A stretch of 64,000 nt of DNA from Nocardioides baekrokdamisoli (GCF_003945325.1 NZ_AP019307.1:2604001-2668000); one strand, 5' to 3'; counted from the first letter of the stretch, positions 16,003 to 24,829 are shown. Notes: generated by a model not told the origin, from the sequence alone. Program-made: numbers and translations.

Positions 16003-16878
16003 GTGACCTTGACCTGCGGTGTCGACGTCGGCGGGACGAAGATCCTGGCTGCCGTGGTCGATGCCGGAGGCTGCATCGTCGAGGAGGTACGGATCGCCTC
16101 GCCAGCCGGCCACGTCGAGGCGATGATCGAGTCGATCGCCGGAGTCGTCGGTGACCTCGCCGGGCGACACCAGATCGACGCGGTCGGCATCGGTGCCGCG
16201 GGCTACATCGACAAGAGCCGGTCGAGAGTGTTGTTCGCCCCCAACATCGCCTGGCGCAATCTCGACCTCAAAGCCGAGATCGAAGCACGCATTGATCTGC
16301 CGGTGGTGGTGGAGAACGACGGCAACGCCGCCGCGTGGGGTGAGTTCCGGTTCGGCGCCGGCCGCGACGTCGAGGACATGGTGATGGTGACCGTCGGCAC
16401 GGGTGTCGGCGGCGGGATCGTCATCAACGGTGAGTTGGTGCGGGGCGCGTACGGCGTCGCCGCAGAGATCGGACACCTCACGGTGGTCCCCGACGGCGAC
16501 CTCTGCGGCTGCGGGAAGCGCGGCTGCCTTGAGGCGTACGCGTCCGGTACGGCGCTGGAGCGCAGGGTGCCGGGCATGAGCGGTCCCGAGATCACGGCCG
16601 CAGCACGGGCCGGCGACCAGCGCTGCATCGAGGCCATCGCCGGGATCGGTCGGTGGCTGGGCGGTGGGCTGGCGTCGCTGGCGGCCGTGCTGGATCCCGG
16701 CCGGATCGTCGTCGGTGGGGGAGTTGCCGAGGCCGGCGACCTCCTGCTCGATCCGGTCCGCGAGGCATTCCGTACGCACTTGACCGGGGTTGGCTATCGT
16801 CCTGAAGCGGAGATCGTCAGTGCGGCGCTCGGCAATCATGCAGGCGTCATCGGTGCGGCAGATGTGGCGAGGTCATGA
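16003..16878 (+). CDS. ROK-family sugar kinase, glucokinase-like
   Basis: 291-residue ROK kinase that probably phosphorylates glucose with ATP. ATP site: CGVDVGGTKILAAVV at the start; sugar-binding and catalytic region VVENDGNAAAWGEFRFGAG; second phosphate motif VTVGTGVGGGIVING; zinc motif CGCGKRGCLEAYASG (CxCGxxGCxE). The start is ambiguous: GTG 16003 is used because it gives the usual short N-terminus, while GTG 15988 would overlap the upstream stop. It is followed by a second ROK gene with an ATGA overlap. In Streptomyces, glkA sits in a similar context. Confidence 0.88.
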   Translation: MTLTCGVDVGGTKILAAVVDAGGCIVEEVRIASPAGHVEAMIESIAGVVGDLAGRHQIDAVGIGAAGYIDKSRSRVLFAPNIAWRNLDLKAEIEARIDLPVVVENDGNAAAWGEFRFGAGRDVEDMVMVTVGTGVGGGIVINGELVRGAYGVAAEIGHLTVVPDGDLCGCGKRGCLEAYASGTALERRVPGMSGPEITAAARAGDQRCIEAIAGIGRWLGGGLASLAAVLDPGRIVVGGGVAEAGDLLLDPVREAFRTHLTGVGYRPEAEIVSAALGNHAGVIGAADVARS

Positions 16879-17873
16879 GCAGGAATCACCCCCGCGAGCA
16901 CGGCAGTGAACTCTTCATCGGTCTCGATGTGGGTGGAAGCAAGGTGCTCGCCGCCGAGATCGACGCCGACGGCCACCTCGTCACCACCGCGCTGCGGATC
17001 ACGCCCGGGCGACGGGTCCCGGTGCCGCTGGTCGAGGACGCACTGACCGAGGCCGTTGACGAGGTGGCTGCCGGACGGCCGATCTCCGGGGTCGGTCTCG
17101 CAGCCGCCGGGTTCGTGGACGCGGCCGGCGAACGGGTCATGTTCGCCCCCCACCTGCCCTGGCGCTCGGACCCCACCCGGTCCCGGCTCGAGGCGCGCTG
17201 GGGCGTACCCGTGGCCATGGACAACGACGCCAACTGTGCTGCACGCGCCGAACTCGCCCTGGGGGCTGCGGCTGGAACGCAGTCGGCCCTGATGATCACG
17301 CTCGGCACCGGTATCGGCGGCGGTCTGATCGTCGACGGCAAACTGCGACGTGGTCGCAACGGCATGTCGGGCGAGTTCGGGCACATGCAGGTCGTCCCGG
17401 ACGGGCACCCGTGCGAGTGCGGTCGGGCGGGGTGTTGGGAGCAGTACGCCTCCGGCAACGCGCTCGTGCGCTACGCGCGCAGCCGTCTCGACAGCCCTTC
17501 GTACACCCAGCAGACCTCGCTCGAGGAGGCCTGCGGAGGTCTGCCCGAGCAGCTCACCGGCCCGATGATCGCCGAAGCGGGTCGCGCCGGGGACCGGCTG
17601 GCCCAGCGTGCGTTCACCGTGGTGGGTGAGTGGTTGGGTGTCGGTATCGCCAACCTCGTCGCTGCGTTCGACCCGGAGGTCGTGGTCGTGGGTGGCGGCG
17701 TCTCCGCAGCCGGTGACCTGTTGCTGGATCCCGCTCGGGCCGCGCTGCGCGACTCGCTGGTGGCCGCGTCCGAACGCGAGATCCCCGATGTCGTGCCCGC
17801 GCGGTTCGGTCCTGAGGCGGGCGTGGTCGGTGCTGCCGCGATGATCCGGGACGCGGTCGCCGCCCGCGGGTAG
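16875..17873 (+). CDS. Second ROK-family sugar kinase
   Basis: 332-residue ROK kinase, paralogous to the preceding gene but clearly diverged. Motifs: FIGLDVGGSKVLAAEI, MDNDANCAARAELALGAA, ITLGTGIGGGLIVDGKL, zinc motif CECGRAGCWEQYASG. It has an insertion around residues 200-235 (RLDSPSYTQQTSLEEACGG). The ATG overlaps the TGA of the first kinase. Tandem ROK genes may give different sugar or phosphate-donor preference (ATP or polyphosphate); the sequence alone does not tell which. Catalytic Asp is present in the MDND segment. Confidence 0.87.
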   Translation: MSRNHPREHGSELFIGLDVGGSKVLAAEIDADGHLVTTALRITPGRRVPVPLVEDALTEAVDEVAAGRPISGVGLAAAGFVDAAGERVMFAPHLPWRSDPTRSRLEARWGVPVAMDNDANCAARAELALGAAAGTQSALMITLGTGIGGGLIVDGKLRRGRNGMSGEFGHMQVVPDGHPCECGRAGCWEQYASGNALVRYARSRLDSPSYTQQTSLEEACGGLPEQLTGPMIAEAGRAGDRLAQRAFTVVGEWLGVGIANLVAAFDPEVVVVGGGVSAAGDLLLDPARAALRDSLVAASEREIPDVVPARFGPEAGVVGAAAMIRDAVAARG

Positions 17874-17885
17874 AGCCCGGCTCGG

Positions 17886-18302
17886 TCAGAGACGGGCGCC
17901 GTCGTCCCAGGGATCGTCGGGGTTCGACCGCATGCCCGCGACCAGGGCACCGAATCCGCCGACGAACCCGGCGACCATGAGCAGGGACAGCCAGCCCGGT
18001 GGCGTCCAGTTGATGATCGTGGTCAACGTGTAGAGCACGATCGCGAGCGCCGGCATGCCCAGCACGCCGATCCAGGCCAGCGTCGTCGCTGGTGAGGTAC
18101 GCGGCAGCGGCGGGGGAGCCGGAGGCTCGAAATGCCCCTCGTCCTCCCACGCAGGCGTCCACGACTGCGGGTCCGGCTCGACGACCGGTTCTTCCTGTTC
18201 CTCGAAATCCGGAAGTTCTGCCGGGCCGCCGTCGCCGAGGTCAGCGCGCTCGCCGAAGTTGTCGATGATGTCGCGCCACGCCTGCTCGTCGGGACGCGTC
18301 AT
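17886..18302 (-). CDS. Small membrane protein with acidic N-terminus
   Basis: 138-residue protein not recognised as a named family. Residues 1-65 are soluble, acidic and proline-rich (ELPDFEEQEEPVVEPDPQ, PPAPPPLPRTSP). Two membrane helices follow (ATTLAWIGVLGMPALAIVLY and WLSLLMVAGFVGGFGALVAG), then a short tail NPDDPWDDGARL. It overlaps the stop of the upstream hydrolase by ATGA (18299-18302), so the pair is co-transcribed. It ends 12 bp from the convergent ROK kinase gene. Function unknown. Confidence 0.72.
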   Translation of the reverse strand: MTRPDEQAWRDIIDNFGERADLGDGGPAELPDFEEQEEPVVEPDPQSWTPAWEDEGHFEPPAPPPLPRTSPATTLAWIGVLGMPALAIVLYTLTTIINWTPPGWLSLLMVAGFVGGFGALVAGMRSNPDDPWDDGARL

Positions 18303-19114
18303 GACGCCGGCGCCGCCGCGGTCACGCGTGCGAGGAAGTCGAGCGACAGCTTGATGATCGTCGGCAGGTCGTTGTCGAGGGTGGCCACGTGGTAGCTGTC
18401 CTCGAGGTACACCATGTCCAGGTCGGTCGAGGAGATGTTCCGGGCGATGACGACTTCGGACAGCCCGTCGACCACGTGGTCGATGCGCGAGCGGAAGTAC
18501 AGCACCGGAGCGGAGACCTTGCCGAGGTTCGCGACGACCGAGCGCCAGCCGATCATCATCGAGTGTGCCGCCTTCAGGGGCGTACGCGTGTAGCCGTACT
18601 CATTGGTCCCCGGCTTCTTGATGTCGCTGGCGATGCCCGGGAAGGCCGGGACCAGGTGCTTCAGCACCGGGAGGAGCTTCACGTCGAGCCGCTTGGTCGC
18701 GACGGCGGGGTTGACCAGGATGACGCCGGTGATCTTGTCGGCGTGATCCTCGGCCAGGCGCAGGACCAGGGACCCGCCCATGGACAGGCCCGCGACGACC
18801 ACGATGTCGTGGTCGAGGCAGAGCGAGTCGAAGACTCGGGACGCTTCGCCGTACCACTCGTCGTAGGTGCTCCGGTTGAGGTCCTGCCAGCGGGTGCCGT
18901 GACCGGGCAGTCGCGGCACGATGACGCCGTATCCCTCGTCGGCCAGTGCGCGGGCCCACGGCTTCATGGAGGCAGGCTGGCCGGTGAAACCATGGCTCAG
19001 CAGGACGCCGATCCGGCGCCCGCCGGTGAGCTCGGGCCGTGCCGGGATCGCCAACGGCTCGGCGTCCGGCAGCAGGTCGACTGAAGTTGCTGAACTGTTC
19101 GCGGCGGAGTCCAT
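18299..19114 (-). CDS. Alpha/beta hydrolase, carboxylesterase/monoacylglycerol lipase-like
   Basis: 271-residue alpha/beta hydrolase. The oxyanion region is GVLLSHGFTGQPASMKPW, the nucleophile elbow VAGLSMGGSLVLRLAED, and the catalytic histidine lies in YLEDSYHVATLDND. It is close to the Est30/Rv2854-type esterases acting on short acyl esters or monoacylglycerols. CAGAAT lies 6 nt before the ATG at 19114, so the start may be leaderless. It is divergent from the acyltransferase gene plsC, which supports a link to lipid turnover. Confidence 0.88.
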   Translation of the reverse strand: MDSAANSSATSVDLLPDAEPLAIPARPELTGGRRIGVLLSHGFTGQPASMKPWARALADEGYGVIVPRLPGHGTRWQDLNRSTYDEWYGEASRVFDSLCLDHDIVVVAGLSMGGSLVLRLAEDHADKITGVILVNPAVATKRLDVKLLPVLKHLVPAFPGIASDIKKPGTNEYGYTRTPLKAAHSMMIGWRSVVANLGKVSAPVLYFRSRIDHVVDGLSEVVIARNISSTDLDMVYLEDSYHVATLDNDLPTIIKLSLDFLARVTAAAPAS

Positions 19115-19120
19115 GGCTCC

Positions 19121-19126
19121 ATTCTG
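19121..19126 (-). promoter_or_regulatory. -10-like CAGAAT before the hydrolase gene
   Basis: On the minus strand CAGAAT ends 6 nt before the ATG at 19114. The divergent plsC gene has TAGGCT at 19138-19143, so the two promoters share this 60-bp gap. Confidence 0.4.
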
Positions 19127-19174
19127 CCCGGTCCCGCTAGGCTCGGCCGCGGCAGTTCATGAGGGAGGCTGGCA

Positions 19175-19879
19175 GTGGGTTACAAGTTCATCTGGTGGCT
19201 CTACAAATGGGTCCTGATCGGGCCTGCGATGCGAGTGGTCTTCCGGCCGACCGCCGTCGGTGTGGAGAACATCCCGGCCACGGGCCCCGTCATCCTGGCG
19301 AGCAACCACCTGTCCTGGACCGACTGGATCTTCACTCCGCTCCTCATTCCGCGGCGGATCACCTTCGTCGCCAAGGCCGAGTACTTCACCACGCCGGGCC
19401 TCAAGGGCGGCTTCCAGAAGTTCTTCTTCACCAGCGCAGGCCAGGTCCCGATCGCCCGTGGTGGTGCGTCGGCCGCGGAAGGCGCGTTGGAGGCATCCCG
19501 TGAGGTGCTCCGCAACGGCGGCGTCATGGGCATCTACCCCGAAGGCACCCGTTCGCACAACGGCAAGCTCTACCGCGGACGTACGGGCGTGGCCCGACTC
19601 GCGATCGAGATGGGCGTTCCGGTTGTCCCGGTCGGGCTCAAGGGCACGTACGAGATCGCGCCGAGCGGCAAGACCTTCGGCAGGATCGTCCGGCCGACCG
19701 TCACGTTCGGCAAGCCGCTCGACTTCTCCCGTTACGAGGGCATGGAGAACGACCGTTTCATCCTGCGCGCCGTGACCGACGAGATCATCTACGAGATCCT
19801 CAAGCTGACCGGCCAGGAGTACGTGGACCTCTATGCGACGGACGCGAAGAAGAGGGACAAGGAAGCCCGGAAAGCCTGA
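19175..19879 (+). CDS. plsC: 1-acyl-sn-glycerol-3-phosphate acyltransferase
   Basis: 234-residue PlsC-family acyltransferase, making phosphatidic acid from lysophosphatidic acid at the membrane. Acceptor-site motif NHLSWTDW (Hx4D) near residue 45, and glycerol-phosphate motif YPEGTRSHNGKLYRGR near 125; VPVVPVGLKGTYEI is block IV. The N-terminus has one amphipathic or membrane segment. Position matches Rv2182c. The exact acceptor could also be another glycerol-based lipid. It starts with GTG after GAGGGAGG and is followed 13 bp later by a GT87-like gene. Confidence 0.9.
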   Translation: MGYKFIWWLYKWVLIGPAMRVVFRPTAVGVENIPATGPVILASNHLSWTDWIFTPLLIPRRITFVAKAEYFTTPGLKGGFQKFFFTSAGQVPIARGGASAAEGALEASREVLRNGGVMGIYPEGTRSHNGKLYRGRTGVARLAIEMGVPVVPVGLKGTYEIAPSGKTFGRIVRPTVTFGKPLDFSRYEGMENDRFILRAVTDEIIYEILKLTGQEYVDLYATDAKKRDKEARKA

Positions 19880-19892
19880 CCGGGGTCGGTTC

Positions 19893-20711
19893 GTGAGTCC
19901 CGATCAGACGACCTGGGCGCGCCTACGTAGGGATGTGCCACGGATCGCCGCCGCTGCCGGCGTCGGGTATGCCGTCCTTGCGTCCGTGTACGCCGGATTC
20001 GGATGGGATGCGCACGCGTACTGGTCCGCGTGGCACGGGCCGATGTACTCGGCCGCTCCGGGGCAGCCCGGCGCCTTCCTCTACTCGCCGGTGTTCGCGG
20101 AGTTCCTGTGGCCGCTCGCACAACTCCCGTTCTGGTTGTTCAGTCTCGTCTTCTCGGTCGCATCGGCGGTCTCGATCTGGTGGCTGCTGAAACCCGTGCA
20201 GGGCGAGTTGCGTTGGCTCCTGCTGCTGGCAGCGGCGCCGGAGATCGCATCGGGGAACGTCTTCGCCGAGCTGGGGGTGGTGGCTGCTCTCGGTGTGCGC
20301 TTCCCGGCGCTGTGGGCGGTGGCAGCCCTCACCAAGCCGTCGGTGTGTCTGGGGCCCGTGTGGAGCGCGTTGCGCCGGGACTGGCGGCCAGTCGCGATCG
20401 CCGTCTGTGCGACGGCGCTCGTGGCCGGTGTTTCCTATCTCGCTGCCCCGGGACAGTGGCATGCGTGGCTCGGGTTCCTGCGACGCAACGGATCAGCTGC
20501 TTCCGGAGCCGTCGGATCGCCGCTCGTACCCGGAGTGCTTTTCAGGCTGCCGATCAGCCTTGCACTCCTGTGGTGGGGACGTCGGCGACCGGACGTGGTG
20601 CCGGTCGCGATGATGCTGGCGACCCCGGTGTTCGGGATCAGTGCGGCAGTGATGCTGTTCGCGATCCCTCGGTTGCGGCTTGTCGGATCGCGTACAGCGC
20701 CAGCGAGGTGA
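19893..20711 (+). CDS. GT87-like (DUF2029) membrane glycosyltransferase, short form
   Basis: 272-residue polytopic membrane protein. The loop after the first helix reads GFGWDAHAYWSAWHGPMYSAAP followed by YSPVFAEFLWPLAQLPF, the signature of the GT87 polyprenol-phosphomannose-dependent family. It is shorter than usual (400-450 residues) and lacks later helices, so it may be a reduced member. The start is GTG 19893 (VSPDQTTW) rather than 19833, which overlaps plsC. Its last 74 bp overlap the end of the convergent full-length GT87 gene. Confidence 0.68.
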   Translation: MSPDQTTWARLRRDVPRIAAAAGVGYAVLASVYAGFGWDAHAYWSAWHGPMYSAAPGQPGAFLYSPVFAEFLWPLAQLPFWLFSLVFSVASAVSIWWLLKPVQGELRWLLLLAAAPEIASGNVFAELGVVAALGVRFPALWAVAALTKPSVCLGPVWSALRRDWRPVAIAVCATALVAGVSYLAAPGQWHAWLGFLRRNGSAASGAVGSPLVPGVLFRLPISLALLWWGRRRPDVVPVAMMLATPVFGISAAVMLFAIPRLRLVGSRTAPAR

Positions 20712-21879
20712 TCGGGATCGCCTGCCACGGCACGTCGAGCCAGCCGAGGGCCGCGTGCCCGTTCGCGATCGCGTGACGCAGTGGCACCGTCCACAACAAC
20801 AGATACGTGACTGCGAGGGTTGCGCGCACCCGCGGTGACGGGTTCTCGCGCACCAGCCAGACCACCGCGGGGAAGACCACCACGAGGTCGTACACCAGCA
20901 GGTGTGGTGAGGCCACCGCCGTCCCCGACAGTGCGATCGCCCAGGCGCCTCGGAGGGTGGTGGCGCGGCTGGCGCCCCAGACCGCAATGACGGCGCAGAC
21001 CACGGCTACGACGTCGGCCGTGATCGAGCCGCCGGCCGGCAGCAGCCCTTGGACCAGGGCTGGCAGGCTCGACATCTTCCACGCCTGGGCGTGCGTGACC
21101 AGCGTGTCGTACGCGGGGGAGGTGAGAGTGTCGATCCACGTCCTCAGGCCGCTCGGGCCGACCAGTGCCAGGCTCACTGCACCGCACAGGAAGCTCGTGA
21201 GAACGAAGCCGCCGAGGGCGCGCCATTCCCGGCGTACGAGCAGCACCACGGGCGCGAGGATGATGAGTTGTGGCTTGATCATGGCCAGCCCGAGGAGGGC
21301 GCCGCCGAGGAACGGTCGGCGCCGATCGAGGGCGGTCATGCCGCCCAACCAGCACAGCAGGATCAGCGAGCTGTCCTGGCCGCCGCCGAGCAGTTCGAAG
21401 ATCGGCTCGGTCGAGGCGAGGGCGATCAGGAGCGGCAGTCTGGGCACCTGCGGCGCCCACGCTCGCATGAGCCGCCAGGAGATGGCGAGACATCCCAGTG
21501 AGATCGCAAGCCAGATCGCGGCGGCGAGCCGGTACGGCAGCAATCCGAGGGGTACGAAGAGGGCGGCCTCGACAGGAGCCGACACGAACCAGGCGAGCGG
21601 ATCGCCGGCGCGCCGGTGCTCGATCGCAGCCTGGACGGTCGGGTCGTACAGGTGCGCGGTGTCGTGGATCAGCAGTTTCGCGCCGGTCCAATGGGCCAGG
21701 AAGTCCGGCGCCAGTCCGCCGGGCAGCGCGGTCGGCGACACCAGCCCGACGATCGTCGTGAAGCCGAGCAGGATGACGCTGCCGGCGAGGAACGCCGCCG
21801 GATACAGCCGAAGTCGATGCGGAGTCAGGAATCGCGTGGTCGCGAACGAAAATCGATCCAGGGGCGAACTCACGCCCAC
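20638..21879 (-). CDS. GT87 polyprenol-dependent mannosyltransferase-like protein
   Basis: 413-residue membrane protein of the GT87 family, with the extracytoplasmic motif APDFLAHWTGAKLLIHDTAHLYDP near residue 60, EPIFELLGGGQDSSLILLCW, and LLGLAMIKPQLIILAPVVLL. About ten helices. In M. tuberculosis the GT87 enzyme Rv2181 (MptC) at this position adds alpha-1,2-mannose to lipomannan; orthology here is suggested by synteny only. The start lies 10 bp inside the end of glpK, so it is co-transcribed with glycerol kinase. It overlaps the other GT87-like gene by 74 bp tail to tail. Confidence 0.8.
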   Translation of the reverse strand: MGVSSPLDRFSFATTRFLTPHRLRLYPAAFLAGSVILLGFTTIVGLVSPTALPGGLAPDFLAHWTGAKLLIHDTAHLYDPTVQAAIEHRRAGDPLAWFVSAPVEAALFVPLGLLPYRLAAAIWLAISLGCLAISWRLMRAWAPQVPRLPLLIALASTEPIFELLGGGQDSSLILLCWLGGMTALDRRRPFLGGALLGLAMIKPQLIILAPVVLLVRREWRALGGFVLTSFLCGAVSLALVGPSGLRTWIDTLTSPAYDTLVTHAQAWKMSSLPALVQGLLPAGGSITADVVAVVCAVIAVWGASRATTLRGAWAIALSGTAVASPHLLVYDLVVVFPAVVWLVRENPSPRVRATLAVTYLLLWTVPLRHAIANGHAALGWLDVPWQAIPITSLALYAIRQAATEGSRTASLPH

Positions 21880-23351
21880 GCCTTGGACCTCTCAACGGCC
21901 TTCTTCCACTGCGCGTACGCGACGTCATCCGCGCCAGCCGGGGTGAAACTGCGGTCCAGGGACCAGGTCTGCCGGATCTCGTCGAATGAGTTCCACACCC
22001 CGGTGCCGAGGCCGGCCAGGAAGGCCGCGCCCAGTCCGGTCGTCTCCACGAATCGTGGGCGCGACACCGTCACGCCCGCCTGGTCGGCCTGCAACTGACA
22101 CAGGAAGTCGTTCGCCGCCGCGCCGCCGTCGACCTTGAGCGCCGTGAGCGCCGGCATGGTCTCGAGCACGTCCCGCACCTCGTACGCGATCGCCTCGAGC
22201 GTGGCGCGGACGATGTGTGCTCGCGTCGTCCCGCGGGTCAGGCCGATGATCAATCCACGAGCATCCGGATCCCAGTGCGGTGCGCCGAGCCCGGTGAGCG
22301 CCGGTACGAAGACGACTCCATCGGTCGAGGTGACCGTCGCAGCCACAGCAGCCGTCTCGGCGGCCGAACCGACGATCTGGAGCCCGTCGCGCAGCCACTG
22401 CACGGCAGCGCCGGTCACGAAGATCGCGCCCTCCTGGGCGTACGTGTGGGCTCCGTCGGGGGAGCGCCAGGCGACCGTCGTCAGCAGGCCTGCGTCGGAG
22501 CGGATGGCCTGCGATCCGGTGTTGGTCAGGATGAAGGAGCCGGTGCCGTACGTGCACTTGACCTCACCGGCTTCGAAGCAGGTCTGTCCGAAGAGCGCCG
22601 CCTGCTGGTCTCCTGCCATGCCGGCGATCGGGAGCGACAGGTCGAGGAACGACCGTGGGTCGGTGACCAGGTGGGTCGTGCCCCAGTTCGCGACCACATC
22701 CGGAAGGGCGTCGGCCGGGACTCCGAACAAGTCGCACAGTTCGGGTGACCAGGCACCCGTGTGCAGATCGAAGAGCAGAGTTCGGGAGGCATTCGAGGCG
22801 TCGGTGACGTGCCAGGTCCCCCGGGTCATCCGGGCGATCAGGTAGGAGTCGACCGTGCCGACCGCGTATCGGCCGGACTCGACCAGCGCCCAGGTGTGCG
22901 GTTCGTTTTCGCGCAGCCAGGCGAGCTTCGTGGCCGAGAAGTACGGGTCCAACCGCAGGCCGGTGATCTCGGAGACGCGGGCCTCGTGCGCCTTGTTCTC
23001 CGCGCAGTACGCGGCCGTGCGCCGGTCCTGCCAGACGATCGCGCGGCGAGGGCTGCCGAGGGTCTCGCGGTCCCAGAGCACGATCGTCTCGCGTTGGTTC
23101 GTGATGCCGATGCCGGCGAGGCTGCTGCGGTCGATCCCCTTGAGTGCGGCGCGACACGCCTCGAGGGTCGCCTGCCAGATCTCCTCCGGCACGTGCTCGA
23201 CCCACCCGGGCTGGGGGAAGTGCTGGGGGAACTCCTGGTAGCCGCGGGCAATGATCTGGCCGTCGTCGGACACGACGAGGGCGGTGACGCCGGTGGTGCC
23301 GGCGTCGATCGAGAGGACGGTGCTCCGTGCTGAGCTGGTCGAAGTGCTCAC
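21870..23351 (-). CDS. glpK: Glycerol kinase
   Basis: 493-residue FGGY kinase phosphorylating glycerol to sn-glycerol 3-phosphate for lipid synthesis and glycolysis. Features: LSIDAGTTGVTALVV, TNQRETIVLWDRETLGSP, IVWQDRRTAAYC, CTYGTGSFILTNTG, and VDGGAAANDFLCQLQAD. The GTG at 23351 is chosen over 23423 because TAACGT lies 7 nt upstream and the N-terminus then fits family length. Codons 4-8 fall in a dispersed TGAGCTGGTCGA repeat. It is divergent from aroG and followed by an overlapping GT87 gene. Confidence 0.95.
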   Translation of the reverse strand: MSTSTSSARSTVLSIDAGTTGVTALVVSDDGQIIARGYQEFPQHFPQPGWVEHVPEEIWQATLEACRAALKGIDRSSLAGIGITNQRETIVLWDRETLGSPRRAIVWQDRRTAAYCAENKAHEARVSEITGLRLDPYFSATKLAWLRENEPHTWALVESGRYAVGTVDSYLIARMTRGTWHVTDASNASRTLLFDLHTGAWSPELCDLFGVPADALPDVVANWGTTHLVTDPRSFLDLSLPIAGMAGDQQAALFGQTCFEAGEVKCTYGTGSFILTNTGSQAIRSDAGLLTTVAWRSPDGAHTYAQEGAIFVTGAAVQWLRDGLQIVGSAAETAAVAATVTSTDGVVFVPALTGLGAPHWDPDARGLIIGLTRGTTRAHIVRATLEAIAYEVRDVLETMPALTALKVDGGAAANDFLCQLQADQAGVTVSRPRFVETTGLGAAFLAGLGTGVWNSFDEIRQTWSLDRSFTPAGADDVAYAQWKKAVERSKAWA

Positions 23352-23358
23352 CTCGCAG

Positions 23359-23364
23359 ACGTTA
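23359..23364 (-). promoter_or_regulatory. -10 hexamer TAACGT, leaderless glpK start
   Basis: On the minus strand TAACGT ends 7 nt before the GTG at 23351. Together with the aroG -10 element at 23425-23430 it defines an 85-bp divergent promoter region. Confidence 0.5.
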
Positions 23365-23424
23365 GTGGTTCGGGCAGTCGTGTCCACGGCAGAAACTCGG
23401 AGGCTCAGGGCGTACGTCCTCAAA

Positions 23425-23430
23425 TATCAT
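23425..23430 (+). promoter_or_regulatory. -10 hexamer TATCAT, leaderless aroG start
   Basis: TATCAT ends 6 nt before the GTG at 23437. There is no ribosome binding site; the ATG at 23429 is out of frame with aroG. Confidence 0.55.
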
Positions 23431-23436
23431 GACTGG

Positions 23437-24798
23437 GTGAGCGACTTGTCTGACACGACGCTGTCTTCCCTGCCGACCTTGGCCGAGTTGCACGCGATGG
23501 GTGCTGCCCAGCAGCCCACCTACCCGGATCCCGCAGTGCTCGCCAGTGCCGTCGACACGCTGCGCTCCCGACCGCCGCTCGTCTTCGCCGGCGAGTGTGA
23601 CGACCTCAAGACCAAGCTCGCCGCCGTCGCGCGCGGTGAGGCTTTCCTTCTCCAGGGCGGGGACTGCGCCGAGACTCTCGCTGAGGTGAGCGCGGACAAC
23701 GTACGCGCCAAGCTCCGCGTCCTGCTGCAGATGTCGGTCGTGCTGACGTACGCGGCGAGCGTGCCTGTGGTGAAGCTCGGTCGTCTGGCCGGTCAGTTCG
23801 CCAAGCCCCGCTCGAGCGACTTCGAGACCCGTGAGGGCGTGACGCTTCCGGCGTACCGCGGTGATGCCGTCAACGGCTACGACTTCACCGAAGCCTCGCG
23901 GATCCCCGACCCGCAACGCCTCGTTGACGTCTACAACGCCTCGGCCGCGACGCTCAACCTCGTACGCGCCTTCACCACCGGTGGCTACGCCGACCTGCGC
24001 CAGGTGCACAGTTGGAACACCGACTTCGTGAAGGGTGCCCCGCTCGGAGCCCGGTACGAGGCGTTGGCCGGCGAGATCGATCGCGCCATGACGTTCATGC
24101 ATGCCATCGGCGTGGACTCCGACGAGCTCCGCCGCGTCGACTTCCACTCCTCGCACGAGGCTCTGGTCCTCGAGTACGAGCACGCGTTGACCCGTGTCGA
24201 CAGCCGCACCAACGACCTCTACGACGTGTCGGGTCACTTCCTCTGGATCGGGGAGCGTACCCGTCAGTTGGATGGCGCCCATGTCGACCTCCTCAGCCGG
24301 ATCAAGAACCCGATCGGCGTGAAGCTCGGCCCGTCCACCACGCCGGATGACGCCCTCGCGCTCGCAGCCAAGCTCAACCCGACCAACGAGCCGGGGCGCC
24401 TCACCTTCATCACCCGCTTCGGCGCAGGCAAGATCCGCGAAGGCCTGCCGGCGCTGGTCGACAAGGTCACCGCCGAGGGTGTCTCGGTCGCCTGGGTCTG
24501 CGACCCGATGCACGGCAACGGCTTCACCGCGCCGTCGGGCTACAAGACCCGCAACTTCGACGACGTCCTCGACGAGGTCCAGGGCTTCTTCGACGTCCAC
24601 CGCTCGCTCGGCACCTGGCCCGGCGGTCTGCACATCGAACTCACCGGCGACAACGTCACCGAGTGCCTCGGTGGCGGCGAGGAACTGTCCGACGCCGACC
24701 TCGCCACGCGGTACGAGTCCCTGTGTGACCCGCGCCTGAACCGGGTGCAGTCGCTCGAGATGGCCTTCCTCGTGGCCGACATGCTGCGCCACTCCTGA
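23437..24798 (+). CDS. aroG: 3-deoxy-7-phosphoheptulonate synthase, class II
   Basis: 453-residue class II (plant-like) DAHP synthase, the first enzyme of the shikimate pathway, joining PEP and erythrose 4-phosphate. Diagnostic segments: VFAGECDDLKTKLAAVARGE, FLLQGGDCAETLAEVSADN (metal-binding cysteine), KLGRLAGQFAKPRSSDFE, SSHEALVLEYEHALTR, and CDPMHGNGFTAPSGYKTRNF. Length matches the family with the GTG start at 23437; the frame to 23251 overlaps glpK and is discarded. Rv2178c is the syntenic gene. In mycobacteria this enzyme partners chorismate mutase. Confidence 0.95.
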   Translation: MSDLSDTTLSSLPTLAELHAMGAAQQPTYPDPAVLASAVDTLRSRPPLVFAGECDDLKTKLAAVARGEAFLLQGGDCAETLAEVSADNVRAKLRVLLQMSVVLTYAASVPVVKLGRLAGQFAKPRSSDFETREGVTLPAYRGDAVNGYDFTEASRIPDPQRLVDVYNASAATLNLVRAFTTGGYADLRQVHSWNTDFVKGAPLGARYEALAGEIDRAMTFMHAIGVDSDELRRVDFHSSHEALVLEYEHALTRVDSRTNDLYDVSGHFLWIGERTRQLDGAHVDLLSRIKNPIGVKLGPSTTPDDALALAAKLNPTNEPGRLTFITRFGAGKIREGLPALVDKVTAEGVSVAWVCDPMHGNGFTAPSGYKTRNFDDVLDEVQGFFDVHRSLGTWPGGLHIELTGDNVTECLGGGEELSDADLATRYESLCDPRLNRVQSLEMAFLVADMLRHS

Positions 24799-24829
24799 CA
24801 CGCTTGGTCCGAGGTGCTGGGATGGAGCC

